Source of the DNA: Arbacia lixula
Taxonomy: Eukaryota; Echinodermata; Echinoidea; Arbacioida; Arbaciidae
Direction of reading: 5' to 3'
Length of the DNA: 64,000 nt
Assembly (NCBI GenBank): GCA_963669155.1
Contig: OZ022579.1
Coordinates: forward strand, 23,635,270 to 23,699,269
Part shown: positions 1 through 11,640 of the stretch, piece by piece
Numbering within the stretch: the stretch's first letter is position 1
How the letters are laid out: every line of letters starts with the position of its first letter
The notes under the pieces: generated by a model
Told to the model about the DNA's origin: nothing
The model's database searches: none
Seen by the model: only the letters and a program-made list of their open reading frames with translations
Position numbers and translations under genes: made by a program

Positions 1-90
1 GTTTATATTCTATGATTTATATTTCCGGGCCCTCTTCTATCCTACGATTTATATTTCCCGAGCCACTAATATCCTCTGATTTGTATTCAA
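1..90. repeat. Short minisatellite, about 32-bp period, cut by window start
   Basis: A GATTTATATTTCC-like segment recurs at about 14, 46 and 78, giving a 32-bp period with diverging units. The first bases of the window look like part of an earlier unit, so the array probably extends to the left. No coding potential is seen. Confidence 0.6.
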
Positions 91-908
91 CATTACAAGC
101 ATGCAAGATGCACGAGAAATGAAACTGCTCTACGATGACAACCCCAAACTTCTACCGCCACGCATCATCTAACTTGTACTTTGTGTGTTTTGGTTAAAAC
201 AGGACAAATCCAGCAAATGCAAATTATATTCATCATTGTTCAATGATTTAGCATTTAAATACTTGTACTTATTTGAATATCGAATATCTAATATCTCAAT
301 CAATACAATTATCTTGATTGTTACTTACAATATCTTGGATCAATTAACATTAATGAAATGTGACGTTATATTTTCAATGCATATCCTTGGGCTTCTATCG
401 TTTTAAAAGAGGAGTCGTGAACTTAGGTTTAATTCATGTTTTGGTCTTTTTTTCTTTGATTATACCTTATCTATTAACTACATGTACAAACAAGGCCTTT
501 ATCAGACCGTATTATACTGCGGAGTTTGATTCAAAAGCTTTGCTCATTTTTATATTCTTGTATCACATCAGGCTATTTTTTTGTTCAAAATAGTACATAC
601 ACTGTTATACCAATATGAATGATTTCGTTCTGTAAATTGCATTTCGTATTGAATATTTGGGATTTTCGTGGAAATGCATGCAGGGTCCGAAACAATTCGT
701 GCAGCCTGTCTCAGAGCAAATAAAAGGTACGCACACGACAGGGTAAAGGAACGCGAAACATCAAACGAAGCGCGCTTTGTTTGCACCAGAAATCGCCCAA
801 TTTAATGCTACTTACCGTTTCATAGCGCCGTGTTTGCACCGTTCGCTGCCCTGCGGGGGAGATGCGCAGTTGGACAAACTTTTACGGGACGACACCGCTT
901 CCCAACAC
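91..908. other. No recognisable feature
   Basis: AT-rich unique-looking sequence. Open frames here are short and overlap on both strands without resembling any family I know. The last 150 bases are more GC-rich (around 830-900). Confidence 0.5.
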
Positions 909-960
909 CGCCCCCCCCCCTCACACACACACACACACACCCTTCCCCTCACACACACCC
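909..960. repeat. Poly-C plus CA microsatellite
   Basis: A run of ten C is followed by two stretches of CA dinucleotides separated by CCTTCCCCT. Confidence 0.9.
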
Positions 961-2494
961 TTCTCTCTCCCCTCACTTCCATAATAGAGCAATTGATAAT
1001 GGGCCCCAGCCTAGAGCTATTTTACTCCCCAAAATGCTAATTATGTGTGAGCATCCATTTAAGCGCTCCTCGTGGAGTTTAGTTCCATTTTGCCCGACCT
1101 ACAAAATTGAGGTACGGAACCTTCACGCACCATCTTCACGCACTCTCTTTTTTGTCATTCTGAGATATAAATGAAGAAAAAAAGATATGATTATAAGGTA
1201 TACAATGACACGACAACAGATACAGAGAGAGAAAATAAAAGATGGGGGAGCATTAGCCTCAATGTTAGAGAGGGGAAAGGGAGAGAGAGAAAAAATACAC
1301 AAAAAAGAGAGAAAAGAAATATAGAGAGAATGAGAGATGATGGTGGAGGGGGCGTGAGATAAACAGGAATATAGTATATCAGTTCTTATTCCCTAACTTA
1401 ATTACAATAAAGACAAAAAACTGATGCCGCTTTATTTGTTAACACATGCTCATATTACTTGTTGTTGTCACATATATTTGTGACAAATATTTTTTTTCTT
1501 CATTTTTTTTCTTCGTTTAAACTTTTGGAGTGGACTTATCCATGCTTCTGGCTTTTGCTTGATAGATCTGAACAAGTAAAGTCACTCAACAGTCTTGGAC
1601 TTCAGTCTTGAACTTGAGTCAATAGTCTTGAGCATTGTGTTCATCGTATCGATTCGCTGAGGGTGAACGACAATTTGAAACGTCCTAAAAATCGTTGTTT
1701 CTTTTTCTGCATATCGTGCAGCGCCAGTTCAAGCGAACAAGAACGTGGAGAACGAACTGTGGAGAATTAAAACGTCCGGAAAGATTGCTCTCCCAGTGCC
1801 AGGGGTGATATTCTGAAAGAAAGTCAAGTCCAAACCTGTCTCATCTAAGTCAGTTGTATTCTAAAAACTGACCTACGTCAAAAACTGCAATAAATTGGCC
1901 AATCACACTTTAAGATTGTCTGATTGTGGAATTGAAGTCAAAACTTTAGTCAAACTTGAGCTCGTTTTCATCAAGCCACCCTCGACCGTTGGGGTTCGCC
2001 GACCAAGAGTTGCCAGCCTGACTTAACCTTGATACTGTATAATAACTTGAAGGACATGTTTGAAGCTCATTGGCAGATGAACATGGATTCGCCCGAAGTT
2101 AGGATTACTTTTAGTAAAGGATTTAAAAGAAAAGCAATGACACGAGGGCACATTTTTTGACAGTACCGAATGTTGCTATCATATGACACGTGACTAACGA
2201 GACGCGCATTGAAGGCGCCATGGCGTGGATCACGCCCCCGATGCGTGATTAAACCATTCACGTTCACGCCCTTGTCTGATTGTCAAGGTCATCACGCACT
2301 TGCCGGCGGCGTTCCATTCCAAATGGCGCGGCGGATCATCTTTCCCTCACACGCGTTTTTTTAAAGACCTTACAGGAAATGAGAAAAACAAGTGTCGCTC
2401 TTTATCTTTAAGTGGACTAAAGTGCGATTTGAGTATAACACATGTCTACCCCTCTCGCTTTCTCTCTCTCACTCTATTCTAATACTCTTGTATA
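961..2494. other. Non-coding stretch with purine-rich tract and short AGTCTTGA repeats
   Basis: Positions 1170-1360 are a degenerate purine-rich tract. At 1465-1486 there is a small perfect hairpin (TTGTCACA arms, 6-base loop). Between 1585 and 1635 AGTCTTG(A/G) occurs three times, and a related inverted AAGTCAAAACT-like segment lies near 1935-1960, so an old inverted-repeat element is possible but not shown. No gene is recognised. Confidence 0.4.
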
Positions 2495-2547
2495 CCCCCC
2501 CCCCCCCTCTCCCTCTCTCTCTCTCTATCTATCTACCTCTCCTCTAT
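2495..2547. repeat. Poly-C and CT/CTAT microsatellite
   Basis: A run of 13 or more C leads into CT dinucleotides and three CTAT units. Confidence 0.9.
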
Positions 2548-3283
2548 TTAATTTGAACAAATTATTGTAAACTATAATACCCCCGTGTGAAAATGTTTTT
2601 GCATTAGAATGTATGCAAATTTGAATGTTTTGACATGATATTTCCTTGTTCACACACCAGGGTGTCTAGTATGTGGATCTGTTTCAATCTGGCACGAACA
2701 CGACGAACTTAATCATCGAAACATATAGCTTGTTACTTATACTCTTGAGATAGGCTTAAGACTTGTAGGGAATGATATGACATGTGGCCACCAGGTAGAC
2801 GACATCAAATCCGAGAGGAATGGAAGATGTTGTTTACTCTTTAACACACTTAAACCTTTTACAAACATCTGCAAACTTTATAAAAGTTTGCACATAATTT
2901 AGCACGCATCTTTTGGATACAAACTGTGAAATTTTAAGGTCAGATGTACTATAACTCTCGTAGAATAAATGAAAATCTAACTAGCTTTTACTGAGATTTG
3001 ACTCTTTTGTGGTACGAAAAAAGAAAGCTCGATTAATTATCGAAGATTATTTCCTCAAAACCGAATATTACGCTTTGTCAATTCCAGGGAATTGTTATAT
3101 AGCCACTCTTTCTCAAATGATGACAAACTCAGGGAACTTTCAGAATTAAGTCTTCAAGAGGGACGGGCAACCTTTAATGGCGTCATGTCGGTTCACTTCG
3201 GTTCATTTCGGTTAGTTTCATCGACGTATGGTATTTTATTTTGTCCTATATTAAGCGAGTTCATCCCGTTTGCAGACCTTTTC
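2548..3283. other. No gene seen; one small palindrome
   Basis: AT-rich unique sequence. A perfect hairpin (GCAAACTT, 5-base loop, AAGTTTGC) lies at 2871-2891. Nothing else could be supported. Confidence 0.45.
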
Positions 3284-3388
3284 AAAAGGTCTTTCCACGA
3301 TTCTGCAGTCGTGCGCATAACTAATAACCGGGTCCTACGAGTTAGCCAGTCGCAGAGCTGTATGACGTCGTATGCAATGGCCTTAAAA
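3284..3388 (-). mobile_element. Partial MITE, family A (AAGGCC...GCGACTGG...ATCGTGG)
   Basis: Read on the minus strand, it begins AAGGCCATTGCA, contains CTCTGCGACTGGCTAA and GTAGGACCCGG, and ends with GCAGAATCGTGG and a terminal AAGGTC-like segment. The same ordered modules occur at 16250-16427, 45965-46138, 47168-47290 and 50686-50752, so this is a dispersed family. It has no coding capacity, and the terminal inverted repeats are decayed in this copy. This copy has TGACGTCG where other copies have the CRE octamer TGACGTCA. Confidence 0.65.
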
Positions 3389-4128
3389 CAGCGCATGAAC
3401 CACAAATACTTCATACATGAACGTTTATGAAATGGTCGTAAAATCTAATGCAAATTGAAAGTAGAGTTGGACAAGACAGAGATGTGTTATGTCCTTGATT
3501 GTAAGACCTTTTTACTGCGTTCTCTTACACAAGAGATACTCTTGCGCGCACAGTATTAAAGTTATGACACACCTCATATCATTATAACATCATTCCATTA
3601 CTTATGAAAAATCATAGGCCGATCGTGCAACAAAACTGACGATAAAATCTGCATCATAACAGTATTGATCTGAAAAAAGGTCTCTTAGAATATGATATGA
3701 AATGTGAACGCCGATGTAAAACTATGAAAGGTTACTTTAGGGATCCTATGTCATATTTACTTTGTAGGAAGTACTTTCTTCTATCATGCATATATGCAGT
3801 ATAACTTTGGATAAATGCCTACAAATAGATACACGATCTTGTATTGAGATATCATCTTAAGATTTATGAGAATATAATATAATATTACCAGAGAGTCATT
3901 CATGGTTCTAAGACATCTTTGATAGAAATCACCATATTCACGCCGTTTCAATCAATTTAACTAGCTTACGGCATTTTGGAGCATGATACGACATTAATGT
4001 TCGATTGAAGAGTCATGTTTCGACGAGGAGAACATTTTCATGAAGACCAGTCAATTTCTGTTTCCCGAAGGTAACAATTACGGTTGCGTTCGACAATTAG
4101 AAAGGCAGCAACATTAGATTTCGATTGA
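3389..4128. other. No recognisable feature
   Basis: AT-rich unique-looking sequence with no long open frame and no repeat detected by eye. Confidence 0.45.
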
Positions 4129-4182
4129 AGAGAGAGAGAGAGAAAGAAAGAGAGAGCGAGAGAGAGAGAGAGAGAAGAAAGG
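4129..4182. repeat. AG microsatellite
   Basis: Imperfect GA repeats followed by a short G run, immediately before the LINE fragment. Confidence 0.9.
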
Positions 4183-4207
4183 GGGGACGTAGTAGAGTGT
4201 ATAGTAG

Positions 4208-4762
4208 ATCTTCATAGAAAATGAAACAGCAGGAGAAGTGAATAGAAGGATCCAGTTGGCTTGTGCAAAATTTGGCAAGCTCAACTTTATCTTTCGTGAT
4301 GAGAAGCTCCCTCTTTCTCTCAAGAAACAGATTTTCAATCAATGCATCATACCTGTGCTCTCTTATGGAGCAGAAACATGGACTACAACTAAGGGACTGG
4401 AGAGAAAACTTAGAGTAACAGAAAGGGCTATGGAAAGAATTATGATTGGTGTTACAAAGAGGGACAAAGTTCGAAACCAGGATTTGAGAAAGAAAACTGA
4501 AGTACGGGACATAGTACAGGAAATTAAATCAAAGAGATGGAGGTGGGCTGGTCATCTGGCCAGGAGGAAAGATGACAGATGGACTTATATAACCATCTGG
4601 ACCCCCATAGCTAACACCAGAAGAAGAGGCAGGCAAAGTAGGAGGTGGGTTGACGATATTAGAGAATATGGTAGTATGACATGGAAACGAACGGCACAAG
4701 ATAGATCAAAATGGAAAAATGAGGAGGAGGCCTTCCTTCAACAGTGGAGAGAAATAGGCTAA
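4208..4762 (+). pseudogene. 5'-truncated non-LTR retrotransposon (LINE) reverse transcriptase C-terminus
   Basis: This frame has the conserved tail of the endonuclease-reverse transcriptase polyproteins of LINEs. In order it shows NRRIQLACAKFGKLN, IIPVLSYGAETW (end of the RT thumb region), RWRWAGHLARRKDDRW, GRQSRRWVDDI and a terminal AQDRSKWKNEEEAFLQQW. Complete polyproteins of this kind run to about 900-1000 aa; here only about 184 codons remain. The frame is open from a stop at 4205-4207 and has no convincing start, since the first ATG-like position is really GTG at 4238. The endonuclease and the catalytic FADD-type RT motif are missing. This is the usual 5' truncation left by target-primed reverse transcription. 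The surviving frame has no stop or frameshift, which suggests a fairly recent insertion. The clade (RTE-like or another) cannot be set from the tail alone. Confidence 0.85.
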
Positions 4763-4886
4763 AGATAGTAGAGTGTATGTGTACAAATTGTAGATTTGAC
4801 GAATTTAGTCCTAGGGCTGTAACACCTTGGAGGCTCTTAAAGTAAGGCTATTCCTTTCTGCCTTGTTACAATTGAACAGTCTCGTC
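4763..4886 (+). other. Probable LINE 3' untranslated tail
   Basis: The 124 bases after the reverse-transcriptase stop have no poly-A and lead directly into the inverted-repeat element that starts at 4887. The true LINE 3' end cannot be fixed without another copy. Confidence 0.35.
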
Positions 4887-5313
4887 TTACTAAAAGCCGC
4901 CAAGAGCAGCCAAGTGCAGCCAAGAGTGTCAGGAGTCAAGACTACAGAGTAGCCAAGAGTGTTTAAGAACGTCCAAAAACAGCAAAGACGCTACCAAGAT
5001 TAGCACCTAGAGACAACGAAGACTCATCGTAGACCACTGAGACTCCTCCTAAAAGGTCTAACTTAGTGAAGTAGGTTTTTGGTCAATCAGTTTTGTAATC
5101 AGCCTCCTGGCGGCAATACCTGAATACCTGGCGATAAAGCGATATAGCGATCATGAACTCCTGACTACTTTTACCTGCCTTTGGCGGTTTTTGGCTTCTT
5201 TTGGCGGTCTCTTGGCGGTATCTTGGCGATCTCTTCGCTGCTCTTGGTTGCTCTCGGCGGTCTCTTGGCGGTATTTTGGCGGTCTCCTAGCCTTCTTGGC
5301 TGGTCTTTTAGTA
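4887..5313. mobile_element. Inverted-repeat element with GCCAAGA subterminal repeats
   Basis: The left end TTACTAAAAGCCGCCAAG is matched in inverted orientation by CTTGGCTGGTCTTTTAGTA at the right end. Inside the left arm GCCAAG(A/T)G is repeated several times (4897-4980). Inside the right arm the complement TCTTGGCGG recurs at least six times (5180-5285). Repeated subterminal motifs in mirror orientation are typical of non-autonomous DNA transposons, where they serve as transposase binding sites. The centre (about 4990-5150) has no open frame, so the element is non-autonomous. Target-site duplications were not resolved. Confidence 0.65.
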
Positions 5314-5777
5314 GGGTCCGGGAAGTCATCATCTTAGAGAGTCAAACATGACTCACATGCCGTGTCCCAGCCCATGACCTATTGAAGTAGAAATGTTAAA
5401 CAAATACTACGAATTCGATCCATTTAAGTTCAGCGTCTTGATTTTATGAACACCAGTCTATATTCAATTTAGCGAAGCCTAATTTACAAGAAGTTAACTC
5501 ACCCGACACCTTTGGCCCTTCTGAAATGGACGTGATCTGATGATTCATACAAATATGTCGCACACAATATACGATATCAGTTGCCAAGCATTCACATTAA
5601 GAATAGACATAATGCTGAATATGTTACTCATTGCGGATAGATGGCTACTGATAATCGTTTGTCTCGCAATGTAAGGTAAACGGAATCGAAAAGATCACGA
5701 CGTTTCGTGTGCCGCTGCAACACTTCGTCAGGTGTGATACAAAATGGTAGTAAGCAGGCATTATCTTTTTATTATCA
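5314..5777. other. No recognisable feature
   Basis: Unique-looking sequence between the inverted element and the first direct repeat. Minus-strand frames here run into the repeat and are not credible genes. Confidence 0.4.
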
Positions 5778-5997
5778 ACGTCAATAGTTTGTTTTGGCTT
5801 GAGGGAAACTTGAAAAAAGTAGGAATGGATAACAAACGATAAAGTGGGAAAATAACGAGGTTGTGCAGAACAGGACTGTACACTCGTCATGCTCGTGTGG
5901 GTTAACGAGGTGTATTTTACGTACAGTGATTTACCTGTATTTGGAGGAGAAGGAAGATTAACGGTTATTTTGCTTGAGGGGTAGGGGAAGAAGATAT
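5778..5997 (+). repeat. Direct repeat copy 1 (about 220 bp)
   Basis: From ACGTCAATAGTTTGTTTT to GGGGAAGAAGATAT it matches 6856-7064 almost base for base apart from small indels and scattered substitutions. This copy has an extra CTCGTCATG-like stretch near 5882-5892. It has neither TG...CA ends nor coding sequence. Confidence 0.85.
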
Positions 5998-6855
5998 GAG
6001 GCATATGAGGCAGAATAGACTTGGCAGCAACACGAAAATAGGCAATAGAATATCATGCCATTATATATTAATTCACGCTTACATATGTAATTTGCACGAT
6101 TTTGACGCTGAATTCTTATCAACACTGATCAAGGGCAAGCGGAACACTCATCAGGATTGTATCGTAACTCCGTCACTATGGTCACCATGTTCGGTTTCAG
6201 CAGCCTGGCGGTGAAATGGCGGGAAATTTTCGCGCCTCAAAAGGGAGCGAAAAAACGTCAACGGCCTACCCTTCAGTTGCCATGGCTGCGTCGGGTTCAA
6301 GCGCCTAAAACTGCTTTGCATTCCTCGTGCAAGGTGTCTTGTAGTGGCGAATTCCAGTTTGTAATCAATGCGACTTTAATTTGACCGAGGTGGGGAGAAC
6401 GAAGAGCAAGTTAATAGTCCCGAAGGTATAAAAGGAGATACAAAAGAAAATACACCACATTAACGAGAGATGAAGAAATACACATAATTACAATGATTTT
6501 AATAGCTAATTACAATGATTTCAATAGCTAGTTGAGTGTGGATGTAAGAAGCAAAATCAGGAGTTATGCACTTAGAAAAGGTCTATCATAAAATAAATGA
6601 AAGCTTGATCATGTTGATAGAATGAGGTAATTAGATTTCATCGGTGTATATTGGGATGCTCGGTAAAAAAAAAAAAGAGAAATACGTGAGGGTATACGTT
6701 CTAATATCGCGTCTTAGAGATTCTCAATACAATTAAATGCTTATGATAATGGAGACTAAATTTGTATTTTGGCAAAAAAATAAATTTATAGGTTTCACTC
6801 TATAACCCCATTAGTTACATGTTGATAAACAGGGTGCATTATCTATGTATTATTT
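5998..6855. other. Spacer between the direct repeats; contains a 22-bp tandem duplication
   Basis: At 6486-6507 and 6508-6529 a 22-bp unit is duplicated with one change (AATTACAATGATTTTAATAG, then AATTACAATGATTTCAATAG). A GC-richer part at 6180-6370 is open in one frame (75 codons, GTG-type start) but is not recognisable. No retroviral or LINE protein is encoded. Confidence 0.45.
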
Positions 6856-7064
6856 ACGTCAATAGTTTGTTTTCGCTTGAGGGAAACTGGAAAAAGGTAG
6901 GAATGGATAAAACGATAAAGTGGGAAAATAACGAGGTTGTGCAGAACAGGACTGAACACTCGTGTGGGTTAACGAGGTGTATTCTACGTACCGTGATTTA
7001 CCTGTATTTGGAGGAGAAGGAAGATTAATGGTTATTTTGCTTGAGGGGTAGGGGAATAAGATAT
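6856..7064 (+). repeat. Direct repeat copy 2 (about 209 bp)
   Basis: Second copy of the 5778-5997 segment, 1078 bp downstream in the same orientation. It is followed within about 75 bases by a long AG/G tract, whereas copy 1 is not. Confidence 0.85.
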
Positions 7065-7135
7065 CGGGAGATACGATTATAACATCTAGAAAACAGGTGA
7101 AGAGCACATCAACGTGTACAAGCAGAAACAGGTGA

Positions 7136-7383
7136 AGGAGAGAGAGAGAGGGGGGGGGGGGGAAGAGGAAGAAGGAGGGTGAGATGAAGAGGAAGAGAGA
7201 GGGGGATATGAAGAGGGAGAGAGAGAGGGGAAGAGAAAGAGAAAGAGAGAGGAAGAGGGAGGGGGATGAAGAGTGAGCGAGAGAGGAGGGGGGGGGGTAG
7301 AGAGAGGGAGGAGAGGGGAGAGTGGGATGAGAGAGAGAAAGAGAGATGAAGAGGGAGTAGAGAGAGAGAGAGAAAGAGAGATG

Positions 7384-7422
<39 letters not shown>

Positions 7423-7430
7423 GGGAGAGG

Positions 7431-7467
<37 letters not shown>

Positions 7468-7475
7468 AAAAGGAG
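7136..7475. repeat. Long AG/G-rich purine tract
   Basis: About 340 bases almost wholly purine on the plus strand: GA dinucleotides interrupted by G runs of 8-12 and GATGAAGAG units. Long serine/leucine frames on the minus strand arise from this tract and are not genes. A smaller similar tract lies at 7618-7660. Confidence 0.95.
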
Positions 7476-9558
7476 AGAACGAGATTAAGATCAGGGAGAG
7501 AGCAAGATGGCGCGGAGGCTGGGAGAGACGTAGACATGGTAGGGGAAGAAAGAAACAAAGGGGGACACTTCTAGATAATGATAAAAAAATACGGGGAGTC
7601 AATGAATGTTACAGACATAGAGAGAGAACAAAAGAAAGAGAGAGATGGTGGAGGGGGGGGGGCAGAAATAAAGAAAGACACCATTCGTCTGAATTGAAGA
7701 TCCTACACCTGCCCCAGCAAAGAGAACAATAACATTGCACCTGTCATCTTCTTAATTGCTGCATGCAAGGATAAAGCAACCAAGGCGTGCCTCTTAGTTT
7801 TAGCATAAATAATGTCTTTTGACTTAGTTGCCTCAGGACAATCAATTAAAACAAATCGCCATCTCCAAAAAATCCATTAGACCTGTATTTTGAGGTAAGT
7901 GAAAAGATTTGTATAGAGATTATAGCATAGTCATTTGCTTCTTAATGTCTTTAAAGATGGCATGGTGGTAATTATCTAAATTTTTCTTACAATTGTCTAT
8001 TTTGCAAGCACAGCGTGGGGCAATAAAAGAACTTCAAACGGAGCATCAGCACCGTTGTTTATTATGCAAATGACTTGTCGCACTCGCTAAATGCTGCACG
8101 CTTGTACTGGGTGTTAAACAAAACTTTTGACACCTTAGAAACATCATACAAAGTAAATTATAACTCGAATTAATCTGAAATGGACACATCATAAAGTCAA
8201 AACGTTGTTCATACTTGTAATAATCCTTGTAATACTTAAAATTTGATTTTCATTTTTGGACAAATCTTTAGATCCAAATTCGTCAAAAAATTGAAACGTT
8301 ATTAAATATTCACAGGATTATCATTAAAAAAGAAGTGATTGATGAAATGTCACAAAACCTGTTTCTAAAAACATTGACATTCCTTGACTTTAGGATAAGT
8401 TAATTGCAGATTGAGCTCTACCTTATTTATTATTATTTTTCAACAGTTTCAAGTGTCAACAGTTTTTCAACACCTATAGTACTTAAAGGTTAGGTAATTC
8501 ACCAAAATCGCGCCTCGTTATAATCAAAAATATACTTGCATAATCTTTCATTAATCTTTTCCCAGTGATGATATTGCTCCACACCAGTGCAATGGTTAAG
8601 GTCCCTCAGGAAATTTGCGGAGACTTTGTGAACTTGCACGGTTAAGAATTATATAAGAGCCGGAGACCTACACGTCCCAGCTTCACGAGGCAGCAATTAC
8701 TGAATAAACTACTTGTGACAAACATTAAAAAACGCTTTGTATTAACAGAGTTTACGTCATCTATAGTTACATTCAATCGAATAATCTTTTAAAATGTACA
8801 ATGATTGTAGCACCCGGTTCCCACCCATCGTGCCCATCTGACTGTTTTCCCAACCCACTGTAGCATCCTTGTCATCTAACCGGGTGCGTGCGCACGTCGG
8901 CAAATCAGATTTGCCGGCGATTTCTATCGCTTGTCCATCCTCACTCACGCCAAATAGTCAAATAGGTGACTGAGAAGAAGACAGCGAAACCGCGCTGGAT
9001 TAGTCATCAGAGGCGACTTTGCGTTCCATTTCAAGCCAAGACGAGGATGAAAAATCTCGGCTAACATTCTAGAGTAACTGGATAATTCAGGCCAAGCACT
9101 GCTATATCGCTCTCATTTTGGCAAACCGGCGGATAATAATACAGGTTGTAGCCGAAATTGACCCATCTCATTACAGCTTCTATCTCTGGCGTGTTTTCAC
9201 CTTATAGTGCTTATAATCGGAAGACGTTCTTTCCTGTTTCGAAGTGTACTATGCTAGGTATGCTAAGAAGAAAAGCCCGCGGGTGGGTGAAAGCAGCCGT
9301 GTCATTCGAGACTAGCGACGCTGCAGGGACGCCAGGGAAGACTAAATGCATCGCTTCTTTCGTTCGGCATGGGTAAGGATGAAACAAAGAGGGGCCTTGT
9401 TTGGGCGTATGCTTAGGGATGAATGGCTAGTTTTGATATCAGTACCCGATACGAGGAGGAAGTACGTTGACTGTTTGCCCGTGTATAACATGTAAAACCC
9501 TCCGGGCGTGGCTTAAGGGGGATGCGATTGGAAACGCACCTTATTTCCCACATCCCCG
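7476..9558. other. No recognisable gene
   Basis: Purine-rich remnants to about 7680, then AT-rich unique sequence. Frames are short (at most 72 codons) and unrecognised. A GC-richer part at 8800-9330 has overlapping short frames on both strands but no family motif. Confidence 0.45.
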
Positions 9559-9594
<36 letters not shown>

Positions 9595-9664
9595 TCACAC
9601 ATACACACACACACATAAACACACGCATACACACATAAACACACATACACACATACACACACAC

Positions 9665-9698
<34 letters not shown>

Positions 9699-9840
9699 GC
9701 ATATACACACATACATACATAAACACACACATACACACACGAACACACGCATGCACAAACACATACACATACACACACACATACACGTATACAGACATAC
9801 TTACCTACACACACACTCATTCAAACACACGCACACACAT
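9559..9840. repeat. CA microsatellite with ACACAT/ACACGC interruptions
   Basis: About 280 bases of CA repeats broken by AT and GC variants. Frames of alternating T-H or C-V residues come from this repeat. Confidence 0.95.
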
Positions 9841-10291
9841 TACAGTTACAGAATTACAGTTATAATTTTGAAATGTAAAAACGAGCAACAAATATGCTGT
9901 AACGCAAACTGTCTTTTAAAGCGTATTTAAAGGTAAAGTAGAACTTTTACAACTGTTAATAAATGTAGCATGGACCAGCAGTGTACCCTACAGATGACAT
10001 GTCTAATCTCTCACAGTCAAAGCTTTATAAACAGTTTCAAGAGACATGAAACACTATATTTGTTTACAGTTAATTGCAACACCCGTTTCGTAGCGGCCAT
10101 ATTCAGATAGTTTTAAGTAAATGGTGTTTGGACCAATGACTGCTTTAATACACGGGGGAGAAAACCAACAGTCATTAGGCGAAATATGGATCATCTATTT
10201 ATCTATTTGTTTTTTTTTATTTTATTATTATTATTTAGTTATTTATTGATTTTATTTAATTTTTTTATATTCATTTTATTTATTCATTTTT

Positions 10292-10322
<31 letters not shown>

Positions 10323-10829
10323 CATTTGGGGTCAGCTACAAAATATCCCTCATGCTAGCTATTGTAACCGAGTATTGCTAAAACGGTCAAAGCTTTAAAA
10401 GGTATTTTGAAAACACTTCAATATTTGCGCGATGAGATCGTGGAAGTCGATTCAGGGTCGGGTAGGATGGATCCTGCATGCTGGGCGTGATTATCGAAAA
10501 GGGATAGGACGCCACACCAAACTGGCAGAAAAACGCTCAAAGCTTGAAAAAGAGTCTTTTGAAAACACCTCATTCTCCCGATATAGTCGTGGATTTTGTC
10601 CCAAAAGACATTCAGATGGCCTCACAATTTCCGCTGCCGCGGTCTTACTTTTGTTGAAATGGCTATTGATCTGAAGTTGCACACTTAATTGATATTTTTT
10701 CCTTAATTCCCTGGAGACCTGCTTTGCGACTGTCCCCGATAGTTAATAATGACGATGTTTTTCCGTAGACAGATGGTCTTATAATGGTGCCTGAACTAGC
10801 ATTGCTTTAAAATATAAAGCAGAAAGGTG
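9841..10829. other. AT-rich sequence with poly-T/poly-G junction
   Basis: A T-rich tract at 10187-10309 ends in about 23 T followed directly by 10 G (10310-10319). The rest is unique-looking, with a GC-richer part at 10440-10680. No gene is recognised. Confidence 0.5.
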
Positions 10830-11640
10830 TTGTTTTCAGTCTTGATATTGACATTAGTAGATAATGATATCAGTATTGTATTGGCAACGTTGGAATTAAT
10901 ATGTACCATTCGGAAAGATATTTATATCAGTATCACGTTGGTTCCTAAGACTGGTATTGGTATATACATTGGTACTGGTATTGATATTGATATTGGTAGG
11001 AAATTACTATTGGTATTGGGATTAACATTGGTATGAGGATTGATATTAGTATTGGGATTAACATGGGTATGAGGATTATATTGGTATTGGGATTAACATT
11101 GGTATGGTGAATGATATTGGTATTGGTATTAACATTGGTATTAGGATTAATAGTGGTATTGACATTGCTATTGCTATTGGTTGGGAATTAATATTGGTGG
11201 TGGGACTAACATTGGTATGAGGATTAATACTGGTATTGGGATTGGTAGGGAATTGATATTGGTCTTGGGATTAACATTAATATGAGGATTCATAATGGTA
11301 TTGGGATTAACATTGGTATGAGGATTATATTGGTATTGGTAGGGAATTAATATTGGTATTGCGACTAACATTGGTATGATTATTAATAGTGGTATTGAGA
11401 TTGACATTGGAATGATGAGTAATAATGGTATTGGTATTGGTAGGGAATTAATATTGGTATTGGGATTAACATTGGTATGAGGATTATATTGGTATTGGGA
11501 TTAACATTGGTGTGAGGATTATATTGGTATTGGGATTAACCTTGGTATGAGGATTAATAGTGGTATTGGTATTGGTATGTTGGTATTGGTATTGTATTAA
11601 TACTGATACTCGTCTTGATATTGGTACTGGTATTGATATT
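10830..11640 (+). repeat. ATTGGT-based minisatellite with higher-order units
   Basis: About 800 bases are built from ATTGGT, ATTGGG, ATTAAC and ATGAGG hexamers. They are often grouped as GGTATTGGGATTAACATTGG followed by TATGAGGATTA, a higher-order unit of roughly 36-42 bases. Translations such as NPNTNVNP are by-products of the repeat. Divergence is highest at the edges and lowest around 11440-11550, consistent with growth from the centre. Confidence 0.9.

Noticed and set aside
2577..2670. Small inverted-repeat element (CCCGTGTGAA / TTCACACACCAGGG)
   Set aside because: The match is short and gapped; I could not separate it from chance.
5778..7064. LTR retrotransposon with 220-bp LTRs
   Set aside because: No TG...CA ends, no primer-binding site or polypurine tract in place, and no gag/pol coding in the 860-base spacer.
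6859..7602. Long minus-strand frame of about 247 codons rich in serine, leucine and proline
   Set aside because: It reads through the AG/G purine tract; composition is wholly explained by the repeat, as for similar frames at 13964-14614, 21692-22763, 34089-34403 and 62256-62943.
9413..9865. Cysteine/valine and threonine/histidine frames
   Set aside because: Translation of the CA microsatellite.
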